From the NCBI GenBank assembly GCA_003635315.1, contig PYJD01000011.1, positions 1 through 56,533 on the forward strand: 56,533 bases of DNA, given 5' to 3'. Of this stretch, positions 7,789 to 15,781 are shown one piece after another; positions within the stretch are counted from its first letter, which is position 1, and each line of letters begins with the position of its first letter. The translations under genes and the position numbers were made by a program. A model generated the notes under the pieces. The model made no database searches. It had not been told where the DNA came from and saw only the letters and a program-made list of their open reading frames with translations. This stretch comes from Candidatus Poribacteria bacterium (GTDB taxonomy: Bacteria; Poribacteria; WGA-4E; WGA-3G).

Positions 7789-10767
7789 ATGATAAACAAT
7801 GATGCATACCTGATTCACCGAAGTCTTGAAGGGGATGATACTGCATTCACGGAACTTGTTGAAAAATATCAAAAGCAAGTTCATGCACTTGTATGGAAGA
7901 AAATTGGGGATTTCCACTTTGCAGAAGAACTTACACAAGATACATTTCTAAAAGCATATCAGCAACTCAGAACTTTGAAGAAACCACAACTATTTGCTGG
8001 ATGGTTGTATGTAATTGCTTCAAACCTATGTAATACCTGGCTACGTAATAAAAACATTCGAACCCAATTACAAGATAAGATTGATATCACACAACCTGAA
8101 GATTCAACTTATTCGGATTATGTTGCGACAGAAAACAAACGCTCCTTGGCAGAAACGCAACGCATTGTTGTCGAAAAATTGCTTGCTAAACTTAAGGAAA
8201 GTGAACGAACTGTCATGACCCTTCACTATTTCGGTGATATGTCCTGTAAAGAGATAGGGGCGTTCTTAGGTGTTTCCGCTAATACCGTTAAAAGTAGACT
8301 TCACCGCGCTCAGCAGCGTTTGCAAAAGGATGAAGGCATCATAAGAGAAGCGTTACAGAATTACCAGATTTCTCCAAATCTTACGGATACGATTATGCAA
8401 GAAATCTCTCGAAACAAACCTGTGACACCAATCGGCAGTAAACCGTTTGTCCCTTGGGCAGTAGCTACTTCAACAATAGCAGTGGTTCTGTTAATACTCG
8501 GTTTCGGAAGCAACAGATTATTCCTGCTTTTTCAGCACCCATATACCTTTGATGACACTGTTGAGACGACAGTTGATATCATAGACTCACCTATTATTGC
8601 TAATATTGAATCGAATCCAGTGACGCGTAAACAGATTGGAAACGTAAGTGCTCTGGAGAAAAATAAAAAACACATCAATCAAAATAACAATGCTTCGACA
8701 CTTTCTTTAGAGGAACAAGTGGAGGAAACCATGAAAGCATATACAAATAGTATCATTCCAGAAAAAGCAAAAACACGTTTAGGAAAGGGTGAGGTTAACG
8801 ATATTAAATTCGCACCAGATGGTAAAGTTCTTGTACTTGGAACTTCTATCGGACTCTGGCTTTACGATGCAATTACTGGAGAAGAAATCGCACTACTTTC
8901 AGATAACAATGATATTAATCGAAAACAGGGAACATCCTATATCAATGTGTTGGCATTTTCTACAGATGGAAACACGCTTGCTTGTGGAGATTTTCATGGT
9001 AATATACAATTATGGGATATACAGACACAAAGTCTGAAATCTTCATTTGAAGGATTTGATGGACCAGTTAGAAAGTTGAAGTTTACGGATGACAATACGA
9101 AACTGATGAGTGCCAGTGGTTGGCACGGTGTACGATGGGGACAAGACGGTGAAACACGTCTGTGGAATCTATCGGATGGTACATATCAGTCTATACTACC
9201 ATCATTAGATGAGATTTCTGAAGAATTGCTTGTAACATTTTCCCCTGACAGACAATTAATTGCTGCTGCAAGTGCAAATGCATATTGGAGGAATAAGAAA
9301 GAAATTCCTCCAATTCAGATATGGAATATCACAACTGGGGAATGTATATTCAAAGTAGAAAAAAAGATGGAAAATATCATTGAATTGCAATTTTCACCAG
9401 ATAACAACACACTTGCCATTATTGAAGGTTCCGATAAAATCCGGTTGTGGGACATAGAAAGTGAAACGCTTAAGTATACACTTAATACCGATACCTCACC
9501 CGAGATATTAACATTTTCACCAGATAGTAGTGAACTTGCTGTTGGATATACAGATGGTATAGTCCGTCTCTGGAATATTGACACAGGAAGCACATCTTCT
9601 ACATTAAAACGTATATTGAAAACTGCTATTCGTCATAAACCTATCAGAATCTATGAAGGACATACAGATAAAGGAAGATTTAAGGATATCACTTTTTCAC
9701 CTGATGGTAAACAGATTATATGTGCATATACTGATGGAACAGTTCGTTTATGGGAAACCGATTCAGGGAATCAACAATTCACATTAAATAATCATTCGGG
9801 TTCGATTTCTGCTTTAGTATTCAATGAACTACCATCGGGAACAGAAAATACGGATCATCTTAGAGACGAAATAAAAACCATCACCAGTATCAGCAGGAGA
9901 AGCTCACAGGTGTTTGTTTCTGAATGGGATATTGATACCGGAAAAGAATTGCGTGTTGATAGGATAGAAAATAATGATGATAAAAACTCAGAGGTAGCCT
10001 TTTCACCGGATGGACGCCTATTTGTTACCAGAGATATAATTGATTTTAATCATACTGTTGTCCGTCTATGGGATACAGAATCAAGAAGCTTGTTATGTGT
10101 TTTAGGAGGGAAGGAAAAAAGTGGTGGATTTGAAGCTAAAGTGGTATTCTCACCAGATGGAAAACTCCTTGCTGTGAGTTCTCGTCAAGACAATTCTATA
10201 CAATTATGGGATGTCGCGAAACGACAAACCCTGTGTAGACTTGAAGGACATACGACTGCTGTCTATAGTTTAGCATTTTCCTCTGATAACAAAACTGTTG
10301 TTAGCTCTGGTTGGACTGATAAAGACTTGACAATTAGGGTATGGGATCCTATGACTGGAGCTGAGATTCAGAGTCTATCAGATCAAGGGAAGATCGCGTT
10401 CATACCTGATAGCAATACGTTTGCTGCAGGAAAAAACATTTATTCACGAAATCCTGAAACGAATAGCTTTGATGCTGTAATTAGTCTGCAAGGTATAGGT
10501 TATAATGATCCTCCTACATCGTTGACGTTCTCACCAGATGGCTCTATACTCATCAGTGGGAGTCGACATGGATTTATCGAATTACGAAGTGCAACAACTG
10601 GGAAGATCATTACCACTCTCACAGGACACACAAGTTGGATATCCAAGATGGTTTTTTCAGCAGACGGAACAACTCTTGCCACAAGTGGAGAGGACGGCAC
10701 GATCCTTATGTGGGGTTGGAAAGAAGTTGTCATGGGTTCAACTGAAAATGAGGCATATAACCTCTAA
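7789..10767 (+). CDS. ECF sigma factor fused to a transmembrane helix and WD40 propellers
   Basis: 992 residues. Residues 16-80 match sigma-70 region 2 (EELTQDTFLKAYQQL, about 46-60) and 123-175 match region 4 (MTLHYFGDMSCKEIGAFLGV followed by SANTVKSRLHRA, the HTH). One hydrophobic helix, about 221-240, follows, then a juxtamembrane stretch with TVDIIDSPIIANIE (261-274). From about 333 to the end are some 13 WD-type repeats (LWDIQTQ, RLWNLSDG, IWNITTGE, RLWDIESE and so on), enough for about two propellers. Inferred topology: sigma part in the cytoplasm, WD40 part outside. The start is supported by GGAGGAG 5 bases upstream. WD40-extended ECF sigma factors are known from planctomycetes; the membrane anchor makes this a candidate one-protein signal transducer. 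No separate anti-sigma gene is adjacent. Confidence 0.9.
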   Translation: MINNDAYLIHRSLEGDDTAFTELVEKYQKQVHALVWKKIGDFHFAEELTQDTFLKAYQQLRTLKKPQLFAGWLYVIASNLCNTWLRNKNIRTQLQDKIDITQPEDSTYSDYVATENKRSLAETQRIVVEKLLAKLKESERTVMTLHYFGDMSCKEIGAFLGVSANTVKSRLHRAQQRLQKDEGIIREALQNYQISPNLTDTIMQEISRNKPVTPIGSKPFVPWAVATSTIAVVLLILGFGSNRLFLLFQHPYTFDDTVETTVDIIDSPIIANIESNPVTRKQIGNVSALEKNKKHINQNNNASTLSLEEQVEETMKAYTNSIIPEKAKTRLGKGEVNDIKFAPDGKVLVLGTSIGLWLYDAITGEEIALLSDNNDINRKQGTSYINVLAFSTDGNTLACGDFHGNIQLWDIQTQSLKSSFEGFDGPVRKLKFTDDNTKLMSASGWHGVRWGQDGETRLWNLSDGTYQSILPSLDEISEELLVTFSPDRQLIAAASANAYWRNKKEIPPIQIWNITTGECIFKVEKKMENIIELQFSPDNNTLAIIEGSDKIRLWDIESETLKYTLNTDTSPEILTFSPDSSELAVGYTDGIVRLWNIDTGSTSSTLKRILKTAIRHKPIRIYEGHTDKGRFKDITFSPDGKQIICAYTDGTVRLWETDSGNQQFTLNNHSGSISALVFNELPSGTENTDHLRDEIKTITSISRRSSQVFVSEWDIDTGKELRVDRIENNDDKNSEVAFSPDGRLFVTRDIIDFNHTVVRLWDTESRSLLCVLGGKEKSGGFEAKVVFSPDGKLLAVSSRQDNSIQLWDVAKRQTLCRLEGHTTAVYSLAFSSDNKTVVSSGWTDKDLTIRVWDPMTGAEIQSLSDQGKIAFIPDSNTFAAGKNIYSRNPETNSFDAVISLQGIGYNDPPTSLTFSPDGSILISGSRHGFIELRSATTGKIITTLTGHTSWISKMVFSADGTTLATSGEDGTILMWGWKEVVMGSTENEAYNL

Positions 10768-10780
10768 ACGCGTTTCCATA

Positions 10781-11006
10781 CCATAATTTTGAATTCAGCA
10801 CCTTCCCTAACCATGGTAGGTTCGGTTTGTAACCGAAGCATAATTTTGAATTCAGCACCTTCCCTAACCATGGTAGGTTCGGTTTGTAACCGAAGCATAA
10901 TTTTGAATTCAGCACCTTCCCCAACATGGTAGGTTCGGTTTGTAACCGAAGCATAATTTTGAATTCAGCACCTTCCATAAATATGGTAGGTTCGGTTTGA
11001 TGAGGA
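10781..11006. repeat. Tandem repeat, about 57 bp x 4
   Basis: Four head-to-tail copies starting near 10781, 10839, 10896 and 10952 (period 57, 57, 56). Each contains CATAATTTTGAATTCAGCAC and the perfect hairpin TTCGGTT TGT AACCGAA. The array begins 14 bases after the stop of the sigma-WD40 gene. The last copy runs into the left terminal repeat of the element at 10989-11397. Confidence 0.85.
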
Positions 11007-11397
11007 TTAAATAAATATTTAGGTAATCCATCCCATAAGAACGTTCGTAGGGGCGACCAAATTAATCTTCTGGACAAAACCCCTCTTCTGTAGGAGGGGA
11101 TTCCGATCCCCGATCTTCAGGAACGGATTCCGATCCCCGATCTTCAGGAACGGATTCCGATCCCCGATCTTCAGGAACGGATTCCGATCCCCGATTCTTC
11201 AGGAACGGATTCCGATCCCCGATCTTCAGGAACGGATTCCGATCCCCGATCTTCAGGAACGGATTCCGATCCCCGATCTTCAGGAACGGATTCCGATCCC
11301 AATCCTTCTCTCGTTATCGTAGGGGCAACCAAATTAAATATAAGAAGCCACGCCCGTATATTACCGAATGAATAAATTAATCTTCATTAACCGAACC
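10989..11397. repeat. GGTTCGG-TIR element, copy G1, with an internal tandem array
   Basis: 409 bases bounded by long imperfect inverted repeats: left GGTTCGGTTTGATGAGGATT continuing AAATAAATATTTAGGTAAT; right ATTACCGAATGAATAAATTA continuing ATCTTCATTAACCGAACC. A shorter copy is at 43823-43961 and a solitary end at 979-1008. The inside is filled with the 27-bp tandem array. No coding capacity; non-autonomous. Confidence 0.7.
11098..11300. repeat. Tandem repeat, 27 bp x 7 plus a partial copy
   Basis: Units start at 11098, 11125, 11152, 11179, 11207 (one extra T before it), 11234, 11261 and 11288 (partial). The unit begins GGATTCCGATCCCCGATC and ends TTCAGGAAC. Copies are nearly identical, indicating recent expansion by slippage or unequal exchange. 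The core GGATTCCGATCCCC resembles the interior of the TATGGT elements. Confidence 0.92.
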
Positions 11398-12366
11398 ACA
11401 ATTTTCAATTCAGCACCTTCCCAAAACATGGTAATTTCGGTGTTGATTTGGTGGTTCAGACAACCTTGTTCGAAATTCGCGATTCAAATAAAAAAATAAT
11501 GAAGAAAATCTATACACGAACATCTAAAGTAACATCAGTGAAAAATAAGGTTGCAATATAAATTATATATATGTTATGATATTATCATGTAAAATGGGAT
11601 ATATAAACAACAAAGGTTTATTATGTTATGAATAAATATAATTTAAAATCTAAAATGATAAATATCGGGCAATTCTATACAATCCCATTACCCTACTCGG
11701 TTAATAGCAGATTGACCCAAGAACACAGTTTTCAAGTTTTTCAAATTTTTAAAAAATCACCTGCTTTTAGTAATTCGCTATGAACACAGTGTCAGACTTA
11801 CTGCAAGACACTTCAAATTGCGAGAATCTAAAAAACCGATTTGAAAAACTTGAAAAACTAAAAATCAAGGATAATACTATTCAAAATGAAAGATATTCAT
11901 GAAAAAAGTTAGGATATCGTAACTTTCTCAATTATAGTGAACAATACAATTAATACAACATTTTCTATTGGCATAACATATGTTCGCATCCCACAACTCT
12001 TCTGTAGGAGCGACCTTCCGGTCGCGACCAGGAGGACACTCCTGCAAGTAAAGTGTCTAATTAAATCTAATGTTTACTATAAATCCATCAAATACTGGAT
12101 CACAAAATATATAGAAATATCTCAAAAAAAGACCATGAGCTATACAGTAAAACCTTGTTCAGAAATTCAATTAACTGACAACCAACACCCGACAACTATC
12201 AGCTATAAACTAATAATTGCCAACATAATATTAACATATGTGAAAAATCAGATCAAAAACAGAAATAACACAAAATGAGAAAATTCAAAATTGTGCTTTC
12301 TTCTAAATTAATGACAATAAACCCAGTCCAGTACTGCTCTGAAAGCCATAATTTTACGGAAAATAA
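11398..12366. other. AT-rich non-coding gap with palindromes
   Basis: No credible gene. Two structures are visible. First, a 20-base-class inverted repeat AGTTTTCAAGTTTTTCAAAT (11727-11746) against ATTTGAAAAACTTGAAAAACT near 11840-11860. Second, an imperfect dyad AAAAAAGTTAGGATATCGTA ACTTT (about 11902-11926) related to the perfect dyad at 12679-12704. A small open frame at 11937-12278 has no ribosome-binding site and poor composition. Confidence 0.5.
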
Positions 12367-12367
12367 A

Positions 12368-12384
12368 TGACACACAATGTGTCA
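12368..12384. promoter_or_regulatory. Operator-like dyad TGACACA-N3-TGTGTCA
   Basis: Perfect 7-base arms separated by CAA, embedded in about 47 bases (12367-12413) that recur inverted at 49115-49163, where the dyad is TGACACA-TTC-TGTGTCA. Both lie in the long gap upstream of an LRR-encoding gene. The function is unproven. Confidence 0.4.
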
Positions 12385-12678
12385 AAAAGTGTAACATTTT
12401 CCCGTTTTTCGACAAATTCTAAACTTATAAATCGAAACTTCTGAAAGGAGATTGACATCCAAAATAAATTAACGTTATAGTAATTAATAATGCATCTCAC
12501 AAATGCGTAACGCGTATATAATTACTTCGTTTTTTATTTTTTACCTTATTCTCTTAATAGAGACAATTCCGATCATTGATGTAACTTTTTTATCTAAAAT
12601 CGTAACATCTGCTTTATCGTCTCTAAACCCATACGGAGACTGGGATAATAGGGGTACCCCTAAAATTGGTGTTACAGA

Positions 12679-12704
12679 AAAAAGTTACGATTTCGTAACT
12701 TTTT
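12679..12704. promoter_or_regulatory. Perfect dyad AAAAAGTTACGA-TT-TCGTAACTTTTT
   Basis: Twelve-base perfect arms with a 2-base centre, about 220 bases upstream of the sigma-LRR start. A weaker relative is at about 11902-11926 and a half-site (ATCGTAAC) near 12599. It could be an operator or an intrinsic terminator (the 3' arm ends in T5). Confidence 0.45.
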
Positions 12705-12769
12705 CAAGATTAAAAAAGATATACACATCCTACCCGGTCTGGGTTTATTATGGGTGTTTTTAATAATAT

Positions 12770-12786
12770 TGACACCTATGGTGTCA
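12770..12786. promoter_or_regulatory. Dyad TGACACC-TAT-GGTGTCA
   Basis: Perfect 7-base arms with a TAT centre, 138 bases upstream of the sigma-LRR start. It resembles TGACACA-N3-TGTGTCA at 12368-12384. However, the sequence TTGACACCTATGG also occurs in interspersed repeats (near 17845 and 18120), so it may be a repeat remnant rather than an operator. Confidence 0.3.
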
Positions 12787-12924
12787 GTTTGTAGAATGCA
12801 CTCTGTAATTCAAATAGGATGTTGTTGCCAATTCATCATAACGGTTAAATCATTTACATTATTGAGAATTCTGCACCCGTTTTACCGATTCATAGCGTCA
12901 CTAAACGGTAAATCGGAGGGATCT

Positions 12925-15741
12925 ATGAAATGCAACAATATACAATTAATTAACCGTAGCATTGATGGTGATGATACTGCATTCGCAGAACTTGTGGAGA
13001 AATACCAAAAACAGGTTCACGCATTGGTATGGAGAAAAGTTGGTGACTTTCATATCGCAGAAGAGATTACACAGGATACCTTTCTGAACGCATACCAAAA
13101 TCTCACAACACTGAAAAGACCACAACAGTTTGCAAGTTGGCTCTATGTGATTGCGACAAACCGCTGCACTTCCTGGTTACGTAAAAAGCATTTACGTAAA
13201 CAATTACTAAAGGATAATGATACTACTCATCGTGCAAAACCGACCTATTCTGATTACAAGCTTCAAGAAAATGAACGGATTACTGCACAAACACAGCGAG
13301 ATGTTGTTAAAAAACTCCTTGGGAAACTGGAGGAGAGTGAACGGACTGTAATCACTTTACACTATTTCGGTGAGATGTCGTGTTCTGAAATAGGTGCATT
13401 TTTAGGTGTGTCTGAAAATACCGTTAAGAGTCGACTTCGTCGTGCAAGGCAGCGTTTAAAGAAAGAGGAAACAATCATCCGAGAGGCAATAGACAATTTC
13501 CAAATCTCACCACATCTTACTGAGAATGTGATGCGTGAGATTTCGCATGTCAAACCTACTTTACCGACCAGTAGCAAACCATTTCTCCCATGGGCAATTA
13601 CTACTTCCACGTTAGCAGTAGTGTTGCTGATGCTTGGTTTTGGAAATAGTAGTTTCTTGACACGTTTTCAGAAACCCTATAGTTTAGATGCTACTGCAGA
13701 GATGACGATAGAAATCATTGATGCACCTATAGTAATGAACCTTGAACATAAACCTGATATACAGAAACAAATTGGAAGTGCCTTCGCATTGGAAAAGCGA
13801 ATTAGTCCTGAACAACAACCGAATGATATTCTTGCAGCACTTGCAGAAACACAAGGAGACGAAAAAATGGAAGATCCAACTACTAATTCATCAAGCCAGG
13901 ATGTGACAATACCGGATGCTAATTTAGCTGCCGCAATACGCAAAACACTCGGTATAGGGCCAACGGATCCTATACCCAAAAAGAAAATGGAAGAATTGGA
14001 GCAGCTGCATGCCAATGAAAAAGAGATAAGAGACCTAACGGGACTGGAAAAAGCAACAGGATTAAAGCGTTTAAGCCTTAACAGAAATAGAATCAGTGAT
14101 CTCACGGCACTCACAAACTTAACACAATTGACAAGTTTATCACTCGATGATAACAATATTAATGACATCACACCCCTCACAGGATTAACAAAACTAAAGT
14201 ATTTAGCAATAGTGAGTAACCAAGTAAGAGACCTGACTCCGATTGCTAACTTAGCACAACTTGCAGATTTACGATTAATAAATAATCAAATCAGAGACAT
14301 TACTCCAATTGCGGATTTGACAAAATTGACGAAATTACGTCTCCACGTAAATAAAATCACTAATATAGAACCGCTTGAGAAACTGACAGAACTAAAAGAG
14401 CTAATACTACAGCACAATCAAATCAAAGACATCAGTTGTGTTCAAAGTTTAACTAATTTAGAACGTTTATCTCTCTACGGGAATCCAATTCAAAATGTTG
14501 CCCCTCTTGAAAGACTATTGAAACAAAATCCAAAATTAAAAACTGATATTAGCGCACAACGTCCAAGTTCAACGGAATTGGATCCAACAATTCCTGATGT
14601 GAATTTAGCAGATGTCCTAAGGGAGAAACTCGATATTGAACTTAACGATCCTATACCGATAGAGAAGTTGAAAACACTAAAGAAATTAGATGCCAGTAAC
14701 AGAAACATAGTAGACTTAACTGGTCTGCAAAATGCAACAAACTTAAAAGTTCTGATTATTGCACAGAACAAAATTACTGATCTAAAACCTCTTGCAAATT
14801 TGACACAACTCACTGAGTTATGGCTACACTATACGCCAATCAGCGACCTAACGCCATTGGCAAATTTAACGAAACTTACCAAATTATATTCGAATGATAA
14901 TCAAATTAGCGATATTACGCCGCTCATAGGTTTGACTCAGTTAGAAAGTGTTATACTTATTAATAATCAGATTGTTGATATCACACCACTCAAAGGATTG
15001 ACGAAACTGAGAGAAATAATGCTTGCAAAGAATAAGATAGCTGATATAACACCACTGTCTGAATTGACACAATTACAGTTCTTAGACTTGATTAATAATC
15101 AAATCAACGATATTACACCTCTAACAGGAATGACAGAGTTGACAACACTGTGGATAGCGGAGAATCAGATTAATAACCTTACACCGTTGACTATGCTGAC
15201 AAAATTGAAGTCGTTGAGTCTATGGAAGAATAACATCACTCATATAGAAGCAATTTCAGGTCTAAGTCACTTAGAAGTATTAGATTTATCACGAAATCAG
15301 ATCCAAAATATAATCCCACTCGCTAATTTGACAAAGTTACGAAAGTTACGTCTCCACAGTAATAAAATCACAAATATAGAACCACTTGAAAGCATGACAA
15401 AATTAGTAGAGTTAAATCTTGGTGGTAATCAGATCATGGATATTTCACCCATCTCAGGAAAGGATCAGTTGACAAAGTTATGGCTCTGGAGCAATCAGAT
15501 TAAGGATATTTCTCCAATTGCAGGAGCAACTTTGTTGAGTTTATTACACATTGAACGTAACCAAATCTATGATATTAGCAGCATTGAAAAGTTCACGAGG
15601 TTGACAGACTTGAAAATAAAGAAGAATTTTATTCAAGATATGGATCCTCTTGGTGAACTTTTGAAGGTGAATTCAGATATGGAATTGGATATTCCACCAC
15701 CAGTTGAACTGAATATTCAACCACCACCTGAAAACAGATAG
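12925..15741 (+). CDS. ECF sigma factor fused to a transmembrane helix and leucine-rich repeats
   Basis: 938 residues from the start at 12925, which has GGAGGG 5-6 bases upstream; an open extension to 12754 lacks a ribosome-binding site. Sigma regions 2 (16-80, EEITQDTFLNAYQNL) and 4 (123-175, MSCSEIGAFLGVSENTVKSR) are collinear with the WD40 paralogue; 45 of the first 60 residues are identical by my count. A transmembrane helix lies at 221-240, then the shared juxtamembrane motif TIEIIDAPIVMNLE (261-274). From about 327 come two LRR blocks, each opened by a cap (VTIPDANLAAAIRKTLGI; TIPDVNLADVLREKLDI near 553), with SDS22/internalin-like repeats of about 21-22 residues (NQISDITPLxGLTQL). LRR blocks of this kind are normally extracellular, which supports an outside location. 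The protease gene follows closely. Confidence 0.9.
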   Translation: MKCNNIQLINRSIDGDDTAFAELVEKYQKQVHALVWRKVGDFHIAEEITQDTFLNAYQNLTTLKRPQQFASWLYVIATNRCTSWLRKKHLRKQLLKDNDTTHRAKPTYSDYKLQENERITAQTQRDVVKKLLGKLEESERTVITLHYFGEMSCSEIGAFLGVSENTVKSRLRRARQRLKKEETIIREAIDNFQISPHLTENVMREISHVKPTLPTSSKPFLPWAITTSTLAVVLLMLGFGNSSFLTRFQKPYSLDATAEMTIEIIDAPIVMNLEHKPDIQKQIGSAFALEKRISPEQQPNDILAALAETQGDEKMEDPTTNSSSQDVTIPDANLAAAIRKTLGIGPTDPIPKKKMEELEQLHANEKEIRDLTGLEKATGLKRLSLNRNRISDLTALTNLTQLTSLSLDDNNINDITPLTGLTKLKYLAIVSNQVRDLTPIANLAQLADLRLINNQIRDITPIADLTKLTKLRLHVNKITNIEPLEKLTELKELILQHNQIKDISCVQSLTNLERLSLYGNPIQNVAPLERLLKQNPKLKTDISAQRPSSTELDPTIPDVNLADVLREKLDIELNDPIPIEKLKTLKKLDASNRNIVDLTGLQNATNLKVLIIAQNKITDLKPLANLTQLTELWLHYTPISDLTPLANLTKLTKLYSNDNQISDITPLIGLTQLESVILINNQIVDITPLKGLTKLREIMLAKNKIADITPLSELTQLQFLDLINNQINDITPLTGMTELTTLWIAENQINNLTPLTMLTKLKSLSLWKNNITHIEAISGLSHLEVLDLSRNQIQNIIPLANLTKLRKLRLHSNKITNIEPLESMTKLVELNLGGNQIMDISPISGKDQLTKLWLWSNQIKDISPIAGATLLSLLHIERNQIYDISSIEKFTRLTDLKIKKNFIQDMDPLGELLKVNSDMELDIPPPVELNIQPPPENR

Positions 15742-15781
15742 AAGATCATTGTTTGGTATTCACCTTAGGAGTAAAACATTT

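Noticed and set aside
10730..11077. Minus-strand open frame of 115 residues with repeated peptides
   Set aside because: It is a translation of the 57-bp tandem array; the repeated peptide reflects the DNA repeat, not a gene.
11098..11300. Regular 27-bp repeats that look CRISPR-like
   Set aside because: Units are contiguous with no unique spacers, and no cas genes are in the window. They are a simple tandem array.
11937..12278. Open frame of 113 residues in the AT-rich gap
   Set aside because: No ribosome-binding site, low-complexity composition, and overlap with non-coding repeat sequence (TAGGAGCGACCTTCCGGTCG type).
12503..12763. Open frame of 86 residues before the sigma-LRR gene
   Set aside because: It spans the perfect palindrome at 12679-12704, has no ribosome-binding site and no family resemblance.
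12754..12924. N-terminal extension of the sigma-LRR protein
   Set aside because: The Shine-Dalgarno GGAGGG before 12925 and alignment with the WD40 paralogue place the start at 12925.
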